Shown: positions 34,643 to 40,024 of the stretch, one piece after another
Numbering within the stretch: the first letter of the stretch is position 1
Layout: every line of letters starts with the position of its first letter
From: Betaproteobacteria bacterium UBA7395
Lineage (GTDB): Bacteria > Pseudomonadota > Gammaproteobacteria > Burkholderiales > Rhodocyclaceae
NCBI GenBank assembly: GCA_002470165.1
Contig: DKNF01000252.1
Location: forward strand, 1-40,024
Reading direction: 5' to 3'
Length of the DNA: 40,024 bases
Notes under the pieces: model-generated
Database searches by the model: none
Seen by the model: only the letters and a program-made list of their open reading frames with translations
Told to the model about the DNA's origin: nothing
Made by a program: the position numbers and the translations under genes

Positions 34643-34664
34643 TGGTGCCGGAACCGGGGTCGAA
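34643..34664 (-). other. tRNA-3'-end-like fragment (possible att remnant)
   Basis: On the minus strand these 22 nt read TTCGA, then ten bases, then CCGGCACCA: the order T-loop to CCA of a tRNA, one base short of the canonical 23. It shares TGGTGCCGG (34643-34651) with the tRNA-Thr end at 37887-37895, in the same orientation. About 65 bp further right are tacccccaaaagtaccccc repeats of the kind seen beside integrase genes. It may be the distal attachment site of the accessory island. Confidence 0.35.
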
Positions 34665-34820
34665 TTATCGGCGAAATCAATTGGTATCTGGCAAAACGCC
34701 GGGTAGGTGAAAATTAGATACCCCCAAAAGTACCCCCGTTTTTGTCGTGCTAGTGCTTTCAGGGAGGGCGGATGATATCACCGGGATCCCCCTTTCTCCC
34801 CTCCTCTACGAGCCAGCTGA

Positions 34821-35342
34821 TTATTGCTTCTGCACCAACTTGAATCGATCATCAACTTCAGCGCGGTGATCCTTAGCTTGCTTCAATTCTGAGCTGGTCG
34901 AGTCAATCGGCCAGAGCGTCAGAATGACTGCCGCCATTTCAGCCAACGTCAAACCCACGAGAAGGCCGAAGCTACCGCCTCTGGCAATCGGTAGCCAAGC
35001 CGTGTCAGTAACTACATGCTTAAGCAAAACAGAGAGCGGACCAACCATAAGCACGGCGACCAAGACCCCAGTCGACAATTTAACGGGCAGCAGAAGCGCC
35101 CGAACGCGTCCTTCTTCAATCCCTGCAGCCGTGTAATCACGTTTCAGAATTGACTCTAGCGCCCTAGGATAAATGATAGTGACCCATGCCCCCATCACAC
35201 CGAAAACAATGGCAGCAGTAGTTCGCAACGCCTCATAGAAAGGCCATTGCTCGGAAAACGGTATATCAGGCCCCCAGCTAGCAGCCGCAACTGATAGCAG
35301 GCAGACAATAGTGAACAGTATCAGGGGGCGCTTATTGCTCAT
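34821..35342 (-). CDS. Four-helix membrane protein, RexB-like partner
   Basis: The 173-residue protein has four predicted transmembrane helices (about 7-24, 38-58, 86-108, 120-144) and a charged C-terminal tail (KQAKDHRAEVDDRFKLVQK). Its start overlaps the end of the RexA-like gene by 11 bp, so the two are coupled. Small four-helix topology, gene order (sensor first, membrane protein second) and coupling match lambda RexB, a depolarising ion channel; primary-sequence similarity by eye is weak. Otherwise an unknown membrane protein. Codon and base use are more AT-rich than the core genes. Confidence 0.65.
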   Translation of the reverse strand: MSNKRPLILFTIVCLLSVAAASWGPDIPFSEQWPFYEALRTTAAIVFGVMGAWVTIIYPRALESILKRDYTAAGIEEGRVRALLLPVKLSTGVLVAVLMVGPLSVLLKHVVTDTAWLPIARGGSFGLLVGLTLAEMAAVILTLWPIDSTSSELKQAKDHRAEVDDRFKLVQKQ

Positions 35343-36360
35343 TCGGGATTTCAGAAACGATGGAATCTATTCGCTTTGACAGTGCGGCAAGTAGATCTGT
35401 TGCACTCACGCTTCCCTCATTGGTTCGCGTCACATCGATTTCGAATTGCTGCTTCACCAAGGCACTGGTAAGCCAGTGAATTTCGCTGCTTCCCTTCAGT
35501 TTGAACCCGATGTCTTTGCCAAAATCATGTTCCTCCGCTTCGTATTTTACAAGCGTGGAAAACTGTTCCTCGGTTAGCTGGCAATCCAGTTCGAAGCTGA
35601 AGCGGATGTTCTTCTTCAGCGGCATTGCCGGCTGGTCGATATTGAACCACTTCCAGATGGTGCTCATCTTGCTCATTGCGCTAGCTCCACCGATGCTTAA
35701 GTCATCCTTGCGAACCAGCTTCCGGATATCTGCACAGCGTTCCCGAAGCCAATCAATCTTGCCAGGAATTTTGGTCAGACGCGTGCGATAGCCTGGAAAA
35801 ACGTTTGCCGGTTGGCTTCCCGGCTTTTCCACATAGGCGGTTATCTCCACGCCATCGGCGTTCTCCTTTAGAGATACATGTTTTGAGTAACGTCCCATGA
35901 ACTCCAAGATATAGCGCGCCATGCCGGGCTGGCCACCATGGTTTTGATCACTGAAACGCAGATTAATCAATGCGGAGCGATTGGGAATGAACAGAAAATA
36001 GCAGGGAAATCCAGGTATCGAATTTTTTGGCACCCCCACCAGCGAAACCTCAACACTCCCCACCGGATCATCTCCGGCTGCAGCTGCGACTTTGCCATTG
36101 ATTGATGGCGTTTCGTTCCAGGTGACGATGACGGCATTGCCGGTTACTGCGTCTATCGCCATATCGGCAATGTACACTGGAAACATAGGGTCTTCTTTGC
36201 CCGGATCAAACGCCTTGGTCTGGCGCAATGTCTTGCCCTTAGTCCAGCCCTCAATTTCCGTCAGCGTTTCCTGTAGGGAACCAAATACTGGTTGAGGGTT
36301 GCCAGGCGCATAGTAGCCACAACGGCTAACTGTGAAATAAACCAGCCTAATTTCTTCCAT
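35332..36360 (-). CDS. Unknown protein with RexA-like architecture
   Basis: I take the ATG at 36360 (342 residues; a longer frame from 36411 lacks a ribosome-binding site). No signal peptide or membrane helix: probably cytosolic. By eye the order of segments follows lambda RexA: an N-terminal beta region, a GFPCYFLFIPNRSALINLRF strand pair (RexA has GFPSFLFVEGDTIGFAR), an ARYILEFMGRYS helix (RexA DLTDFLIGKG), a middle domain with IRFSFELDCQL, then a paired-strand region (IGFKLKGSSE) and a final helix. RexA senses phage and activates RexB. The resemblance needs a structural search; an unrelated family remains possible. Confidence 0.55.
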   Translation of the reverse strand: MEEIRLVYFTVSRCGYYAPGNPQPVFGSLQETLTEIEGWTKGKTLRQTKAFDPGKEDPMFPVYIADMAIDAVTGNAVIVTWNETPSINGKVAAAAGDDPVGSVEVSLVGVPKNSIPGFPCYFLFIPNRSALINLRFSDQNHGGQPGMARYILEFMGRYSKHVSLKENADGVEITAYVEKPGSQPANVFPGYRTRLTKIPGKIDWLRERCADIRKLVRKDDLSIGGASAMSKMSTIWKWFNIDQPAMPLKKNIRFSFELDCQLTEEQFSTLVKYEAEEHDFGKDIGFKLKGSSEIHWLTSALVKQQFEIDVTRTNEGSVSATDLLAALSKRIDSIVSEIPNEQ

Positions 36361-36484
36361 GATGGAGCTGCCTTCATTTTTATTTTGAACAGGGACCGTG
36401 GCAATATCCATAAAACATGGAGCTATTGCATACGCATACAGCCTCCACTATTAATTAACGACGGCTGCATGGCAACAGTTTTGT

Positions 36485-36703
36485 TTATTTCCCGGTTATA
36501 TCCAAGACTCCGGCCTCCGCAATGCCGTATGGAATTTTGTCCGGCAACTGCGATTGCTCCAGATGCGCCGTGCTGAATACCTTGGACCAGTCCGCGTATT
36601 TCTTCAGGTCGGCTGCAATCTTCCGGCAGTCATTGCTCGATATCAGCACAACGAGGCCCCGTGCTATTTTTGCCTGGCTTCCCAGGGTGATACGCTGGCG
36701 CCG
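36485..36703 (-). pseudogene. 3' remnant of an unknown gene
   Basis: A 73-codon open frame with coding-like composition but no good start ends at a TAA at 36485. It translates to a segment including RGLVVLISSNDCRKIAADL and KKYADWSKVFSTAHLEQ, then PDKIPYGIAEAGVLDITGK. It is bounded upstream by an in-frame TAG (36704-36706). This looks like the C-terminal end of a protein whose 5' part has been lost, consistent with rearrangement in the island. No family recognised. Confidence 0.4.
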
Positions 36704-36754
36704 CTACTCCTCATCTCCTGCCTCCAAGCGAAGCGGCTTCGATGAAAAGCTAGG

Positions 36755-37387
36755 TCAAAAATCCGTCACATCAGTGACCTTACTGGCGGCATGCTTCGAC
36801 TTCGAGACGTCTGCAATAATTTCATCCAGATGAGACTCAAGGTCATAGCTGTCGTCGGGGTCAATTGATGCAATGACCGGAGTTGCTCCATGCCGCACTC
36901 TCAAGTCCTGAGCCAACTTCAGTGCAGCTAACCCCAAGTGCCCAAACTTCAAACTACGCTCAGAGTAATACGCCTCGTAAAACGGTGGATCTGCACAAAA
37001 CTCGCTTACCCAAGCAATCGACGTGTGGGCTCGCTGGACCAAATGAGGCATCTCTAGCACTCTCAGCAAAAGGTCCTTTGGAATTAGGCGCCATTCATAT
37101 TCCGAGTAGATAATCTCAAATTTTGGGGTGCTATAGCGCGCGATGTATTCTTCTTGGCCGTGTGATTGGATTTGTGGCTCTCCATGGTCCCCTGCTGCTA
37201 ATGCGCAACGAATAGCGAAATCTTCAAACTCTGCAGCTAGTCGAATGGCCACAAATGTCCTTTGTTCACCATCCTTAAGTCGCTGGACGAACCAGTCGCG
37301 ACCAAATGACAACGCAGTTCCAAGCAATGCTGCGCCAGCACCGATAACAGCTGCAATGATAGGGACCGATGCAGGAATTTCGTCCAT
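36755..37387 (-). CDS. Membrane-anchored unknown protein
   Basis: The 210-residue protein has one N-terminal transmembrane helix (about 8-28, IPASVPIIAAVIGAGAALLGTAL) followed by a Trp/Arg-rich stop-transfer segment and a cytosolic helical domain ending in an acidic region (SIDPDDSYDLESHLDEII) and a basic tail. Its ATG shares one base with the TAA of the DUF2513 gene (TAATG), so the two are coupled. I do not recognise the family; N-anchored helical proteins of this kind are common in phage and defence islands. Confidence 0.7.
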   Translation of the reverse strand: MDEIPASVPIIAAVIGAGAALLGTALSFGRDWFVQRLKDGEQRTFVAIRLAAEFEDFAIRCALAAGDHGEPQIQSHGQEEYIARYSTPKFEIIYSEYEWRLIPKDLLLRVLEMPHLVQRAHTSIAWVSEFCADPPFYEAYYSERSLKFGHLGLAALKLAQDLRVRHGATPVIASIDPDDSYDLESHLDEIIADVSKSKHAASKVTDVTDF

Positions 37388-37773
37388 TAAATTTTCACCC
37401 CTGTCAGATCCTCAATCTGCTTCTTGATGAACCCCTTCGCGAGGTCTTTCAGCAGATCGACAGTAAAACCACCTGCTGCTTCTGCCCCCCTCTTCGTCTT
37501 AACCCAGACCTCGGGACTGCGAACAGAGTCCACAAAGTCATGGCCTGCCCAGGTTAATGATCTGAACATAAAACCCTGCATGGCGCCTCCGCCTGGTTCA
37601 ATCAGGCCGGCTTCAATCAACAGTCTTGCGTGATATTCGATGTCTTCCGGGCTGTAGCCTGCTATCTGTATTTCCTCATCGTCCGGCATAAAATGCATGA
37701 TTGCGCCGGGGCGAAGTTCCATAGCTTCTAGCTTGAGCATCAGCTCGCGGATCAAATCCATGTCGCGCCTCAT
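37387..37773 (-). CDS. DUF2513-family protein
   Basis: The start at 37773 (128 residues) has a GAGGAA ribosome-binding site; nine more residues in the longer frame do not fit. MRRDMDLIRELMLKLEA is the DUF2513 N-terminal signature, followed by IQIAGYSPEDIEYHARLLIEAGLIEPGG, a winged-helix-like unit, and RSLTWAGHDFVDSVRSPEVWVKTK. DUF2513 proteins are small and common in mobile elements; function is unknown. It is the first gene of the leftward island block. Confidence 0.85.
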   Translation of the reverse strand: MRRDMDLIRELMLKLEAMELRPGAIMHFMPDDEEIQIAGYSPEDIEYHARLLIEAGLIEPGGGAMQGFMFRSLTWAGHDFVDSVRSPEVWVKTKRGAEAAGGFTVDLLKDLAKGFIKKQIEDLTGVKI

Positions 37774-37857
37774 TGGAGATTCCTCGAATGAAAGCAACAT
37801 GATATTCGAATGATGCGCTTATTGGGGTTGTGCTCATCTGTTAGAGAGCGGACGGTC

Positions 37858-37885
37858 GGGGGTTCGAGTCCCTCCGTCTCTCCCA
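37858..37885 (+). other. T-arm-plus-CCA tRNA remnant, tail to tail with tRNA-Thr
   Basis: GGGGG (37858-37862), TTCGAGT loop, CCCTC (37870-37874) make a proper T arm; CGTCTCT-C-CCA follows at exact tRNA spacing (66-72, 73, 74-76). No matching 5' acceptor strand, D arm or anticodon arm lies upstream. It ends 1 bp before the CCA of the tRNA-Thr on the other strand. Probably the 3' end of a tRNA gene left by an integration or deletion. Confidence 0.45.
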
Positions 37886-37886
37886 A

Positions 37887-37962
37887 TGGTGCCGGGTATC
37901 CGAATCGAACGGATGACCTGCGCTTTACAAGGGCGCTGCTCTACCAACTGAGCCAACCCGGC
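37887..37962 (-). tRNA. tRNA-Thr (anticodon TGT)
   Basis: The minus strand from 37962 gives acceptor GCCGGGT paired with ACCCGGC, discriminator A and encoded CCA (37889-37887); D arm GCTC..GAGC; anticodon loop CTTGTAA with anticodon TGT; T arm ATCCG-TTCGATT-CGGAT. The anticodon stem GCGCC/AGCGC has one C-A mismatch next to the loop (31-39), otherwise complete. It decodes ACA, and ACG by wobble. The 3' end faces the accessory island, as expected for a phage or island attachment site. Confidence 0.93.
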
Positions 37963-38016
37963 ATCGGCCAATTTTGCGGCCCTATCCGGCAAGGCTTGTT
38001 CTCTTGGCAATTGCCA

Positions 38017-38532
38017 TTACCAGCAGAAGACCTGCCCGGTTGACTTGATCTTGCAGTTTGTGGGGCCGCCCCGATTCGCAGCGGCAGCAGCGTTTTCAGC
38101 AGCCTGCGCAGCTCGACGCGCAGCTTCCGCGGTCTCGGCCTGCTCACGGCGCAGCGCTTGTATCTCGTCGGCCATGCGCTGACGCTCCGCTGCCTCCTGT
38201 TGCCGCTGTTGCTGCTCGCGCATCTGCGCCCGTTTCTGAGCGGCGCGCTCTGCAGCAGCAGCCTGCTCCTCGGCTTCCATCATTTCGCGTTGCTGAAGTC
38301 GCTGGGAACCGCGCTGAAGCCATTCCGAAGAAGAACGACGCTGTTCCTCAGAGATATGTTCCCGGCCGACCGCCTTTGCCGTTGCTGCCGGCGACCTGCA
38401 GGGCTGGTCACTGAACTGGTAACCACCACTTGGCGTCTTGCACTTGTATGCTTGGCCGAATGCAGGGGACGCGATGACCGAGACAGCAAATAGCGCGGTG
38501 GCAAACCTTCGCAATTCGTTACGCGGAAACAT
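38017..38532 (-). CDS. Exported DUF4124-domain protein with long coiled coil
   Basis: Start at 38532 (171 residues) after an AAGGGGG ribosome-binding site. MFPRNELRRFATALFAVSVIASPAFG is the signal peptide, followed by a DUF4124-like motif, AYKCKTPSGGYQFSDQPCRS, here with Cys at both ends. Residues about 65-150 are a Gln/Glu/Ala/Arg-rich coiled coil; the C terminus GPTNCKIKSTGQVFCW has two more Cys. It is a second member of the family beside 15001-15498. Envelope protein of unknown function. Confidence 0.8.
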   Translation of the reverse strand: MFPRNELRRFATALFAVSVIASPAFGQAYKCKTPSGGYQFSDQPCRSPAATAKAVGREHISEEQRRSSSEWLQRGSQRLQQREMMEAEEQAAAAERAAQKRAQMREQQQRQQEAAERQRMADEIQALRREQAETAEAARRAAQAAENAAAAANRGGPTNCKIKSTGQVFCW

Positions 38533-38674
38533 TTTGCCCCCTTGGGTTATGACCGAGAAATAGTACATCGACAAGGCTATTTCGATAAAGCCAATCGCGA
38601 CTCTAAAAACAGCCGCGACCTGTGACTGGCCCGAAGGGTCGCATTTGAAATCGCACCCTTTGAAACACCCTGCT

Positions 38675-38962
38675 TCAGGGCTGCTGATCCTTCAGCAACT
38701 CCCGAAGCTCCTTCCCTGCCCTGAAGTGCGGGCTGTATCTCCCAGGCACCGACACCTTCTCACCGGTCTTCGGATTTCGCCCAACACGCGGCGGCCGGTA
38801 GTTCAGCGAGAACGAACCGAAGCCCCGAATCTCGACGCGATGGCCTTGCACCAGCGTCTGCTTGATCGCTCCAAGGATGTGATTTACAGCGATTTCAGCA
38901 TCAGCCGCGACCAACTGGGGAAACCTGGTTGCCAGGGCTTCAACCAACTCAGAGCGGGTCAT
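38675..38962 (-). CDS. IHF beta-like DNA-bending protein
   Basis: The 95-residue protein starts [17 protein letters not shown] and has the IHF/HU signature [25 protein letters not shown] (about 46-70), with the beta-arm proline and arginines, ending [12 protein letters not shown]. It resembles IhfB more than HU ([19 protein letters not shown]). It is translated from an ATG that overlaps the stop of the HTH/CPCC ORF, a coupling not expected of the housekeeping ihfB (usually downstream of rpsA), so it may be an accessory copy of a mobile element. Confidence 0.87.
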   Translation of the reverse strand: MTRSELVEALATRFPQLVAADAEIAVNHILGAIKQTLVQGHRVEIRGFGSFSLNYRPPRVGRNPKTGEKVSVPGRYSPHFRAGKELRELLKDQQP

Positions 38963-39171
38963 GATTCGCTGCTCTTCAGCACGCTGTGGTCGATCTTCTC
39001 CGCCGGCACGACTGAGCCGCAGCAGGGACAGCTCGCCATATTGCCCTTTGCCTCTTCCCGCTTGATGGCAGCGTAAAGCGTTGTCGGCGTGATTCCAGCC
39101 TCCTTCGCCGCAGCGTATGGCGTCAGCCCTTTTTCGCGCAGCAGGCGCAGCGCTTCCTGTGTCTTGCTCAT
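38959..39171 (-). CDS. Small HTH protein with CPCCG cluster
   Basis: The 70-residue ORF starts at 39171 ([15 protein letters not shown]), the part of a longer frame that has coding character. Residues 14-35 read [22 protein letters not shown], a helix-turn-helix like those of small phage transcription factors, and [18 protein letters not shown] near the end holds a Cys-x-Cys-Cys group for possible zinc binding. It is coupled to the IHF-like gene (ATGA) and divergent from the ORF at 39326, so it may regulate the intervening promoter. Confidence 0.72.
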   Translation of the reverse strand: MSKTQEALRLLREKGLTPYAAAKEAGITPTTLYAAIKREEAKGNMASCPCCGSVVPAEKIDHSVLKSSES

Positions 39172-39205
39172 GTCGATCGTCCAAACAACGGAATGCCGTA
39201 ACTCT

Positions 39206-39259
39206 AGCGCTCTATATAGTGCTTGACAACACAATATAGCGCACTCTATATTGCACTCA
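39206..39259. promoter_or_regulatory. Divergent promoter with repeated TATATAG/GC motifs
   Basis: TTGACA (39223-39228), 18 bp, TATATT (39247-39252) form a good rightward sigma-70 promoter. Three related motifs overlap it: CTATATAGTGC (39212-39222), AATATAGCGCA (39233-39243) and CTATATTGCAC (39246-39256); outer halves ATATAG and CTATAT also pair as an inverted repeat around CGCACT. These are likely operators, perhaps for the HTH protein encoded leftward. Confidence 0.6.
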
Positions 39260-39325
39260 ACACAGCAGCACATTACAACCCTGCCGCCGGTCATCACGAC
39301 GGCGGCGAACCTTAAGGAAGCGAAC

Positions 39326-39604
39326 ATGAAAAACACGAACATCGACAGCAATAGTGCCGTCGTACGAAAGAATGTGGCCGACCAATTCATTGCCGAATTT
39401 GGCGCCGCCTACCTTAACCCGCTGCTCGGAATGTCGGCCGGTGCGACCTGCAGCAAGGTTGAGTCAGTCATGGAACTGCTTTACCACCTGACCACCCAAC
39501 CCGATCTGGTCCACGAAGACACGCTTCCCGGAATCACCTTGGTCATTCAAACCACCTGGGCAGCGATGCAGTACGAACGGGAAGTTTTCAAACAGGAAAG
39601 GTGA
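39326..39604 (+). CDS. Unknown small protein of the right-hand element
   Basis: The 92-residue ORF starts at the ATG following an AAGGAAG ribosome-binding site (39314-39320), 75 bp below the start of the longer frame. The protein (MKNTNIDSNSAVVRKNVADQ...) is soluble and helical, with a VESVMELLYHLTTQPDLV stretch. Loosely similar in pattern to small mobile-element proteins of the DUF3077 type, but not confidently assigned. The next gene is 5 bp downstream. Confidence 0.6.
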   Translation: MKNTNIDSNSAVVRKNVADQFIAEFGAAYLNPLLGMSAGATCSKVESVMELLYHLTTQPDLVHEDTLPGITLVIQTTWAAMQYEREVFKQER

Positions 39605-39609
39605 ACAGC

Positions 39610-39879
39610 ATGAGCCACAACACGAACACCCCCAGCGCCGCCGACATCAACAAGCTGCATCTCTTCGACAACATCAGCCAAGACCTGAACAAGGCGAAGG
39701 CAATCACTTGCCTCATGGCTTATGCAGTTGCAGAAGGATCGTTCTCCCTTGGCGATGAAGTCATCTGGGCACAGCAAGTCGTCAGCGGCCTGATTGACGA
39801 CGCCATGAAGTCGGCCGAAATCCTGGCAGCCCGGAACAGCGGAAGCGACGACGATGCGCCAAGCCTTGATCCCGCCTGA
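39610..39879 (+). CDS. Unknown small acidic protein of the right-hand element
   Basis: ATG at 39610 (89 residues) with AGGAAAGG as ribosome-binding site, preferred over a GTG at 39601. The central part (LFDNISQDLNKAKAITCLMAYAVAEG...) is two helices with a GDEVIWAQQVVSGLIDDAMKSAEIL segment. Paired with the gene before it, possibly as interacting small proteins. No family recognised. Confidence 0.6.
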   Translation: MSHNTNTPSAADINKLHLFDNISQDLNKAKAITCLMAYAVAEGSFSLGDEVIWAQQVVSGLIDDAMKSAEILAARNSGSDDDAPSLDPA

Positions 39880-40024
39880 ATCCCTGCGCGCGGAACTGCG
39901 CCGCCGGCTGGAGATGATCAGCAGGCAGCACCCTTTCCCAGGCCGCAGCATTGGAACCTTCGGCGGGCCGGCACGAGTCCCCGCCATTCATATCGAGGAA
40001 AACACCATGAACACCGAAGCACAC
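39854..40024 (+). CDS. Partial ORF running off the right end
   Basis: An open frame without a stop begins at 39854 (MRQALIPPESLRAELRRRLE), overlapping the previous gene by 26 bp, and continues to the window end. An alternative start is the ATG at 40006, which has a GAGGAA box 6 bp upstream; the frame is the same. Arg-rich with a Pro/Gly segment; function unknown. Confidence 0.4.
   Translation, partial: MRQALIPPESLRAELRRRLEMISRQHPFPGRSIGTFGGPARVPAIHIEENTMNTEAH

Noticed and set aside
36522..36833. 103-codon plus-strand frame in the island
   Set aside because: Overlaps the 3' end of the anchored unknown protein and the better minus-strand remnant; translation lacks any family feature.

Overview
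The window is GC-rich bacterial chromosome of betaproteobacterial character, most like Rhodocyclales (a Dechloromonas/Azonexus-type organism). That placement is inferred from gene content and order (guaBA near smpB-ratA-rnfH, mltG-tmk-holB-pilZ-tatD, DUF4124 proteins); no search was run.

1-27.2 kb is core chromosome. In order: ispD (3' end)-ispF-thpR; a signalling cluster with a CHASE2 adenylate cyclase, a FecR-domain protein, an OmpA-like lipoprotein and a GAF/HD-GYP phosphodiesterase; an EnvZ/OmpR pair; tsaB-rimI-uracil-DNA glycosylase; an orphan Hpt protein facing a NarL-type regulator; a TRIC-like channel, smpB, ratA-rnfH; guaB-guaA with a hairpin between them; a Ca/Na antiporter; tadA with an L,D-transpeptidase; a TANGO2-like protein; ygfZ; and the tightly coupled mltG-tmk-holB-pilZ-tatD-ankyrin operon.

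27.28-34.09 kb is an apparently complete filamentous phage (inovirus) of about 6.8 kb integrated at the chromosomal dif site. A perfect-looking dif is rebuilt at its right end (34080-34107), a 13-bp copy of the XerC side marks its left end (27277-27289), and no integrase is present, so host XerC/XerD must have inserted it. The structural genes run leftward: ssDNA-binding protein, two small coupled ORFs, gene II-type replication protein, small membrane proteins, a 44-residue Pf3-like major coat protein, a pIII/TspB-like adsorption protein, a pVI-like protein, an acidic 59-residue protein and Zot. Several of these are under 60 codons. A divergent HTH/membrane regulator (33700) runs rightward across the att site, so integration replaces its C-terminal tail. 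The phage intergenic region (27.32-27.92 kb) holds a terminator, a 233-bp element bounded by 27-bp imperfect inverted repeats, and strong hairpins that may serve replication or packaging.

34.2-37.9 kb is a more AT-rich accessory island between a DUF1178 gene and a tRNA-Thr(TGT). It carries DUF2513, a membrane-anchored unknown, a gene remnant and a two-gene module whose architecture resembles lambda RexA/RexB (sensor plus four-helix membrane protein): a candidate abortive-infection system. tRNA-3'-end-like fragments lie at its edges.

38.0-40.0 kb has a second DUF4124 protein and then what looks like the start of another mobile region: an IHF-beta-like protein coupled to a small HTH/Cys-cluster protein, a divergent promoter with repeated TATATAG-type motifs, and rightward small unknown ORFs running off the window.
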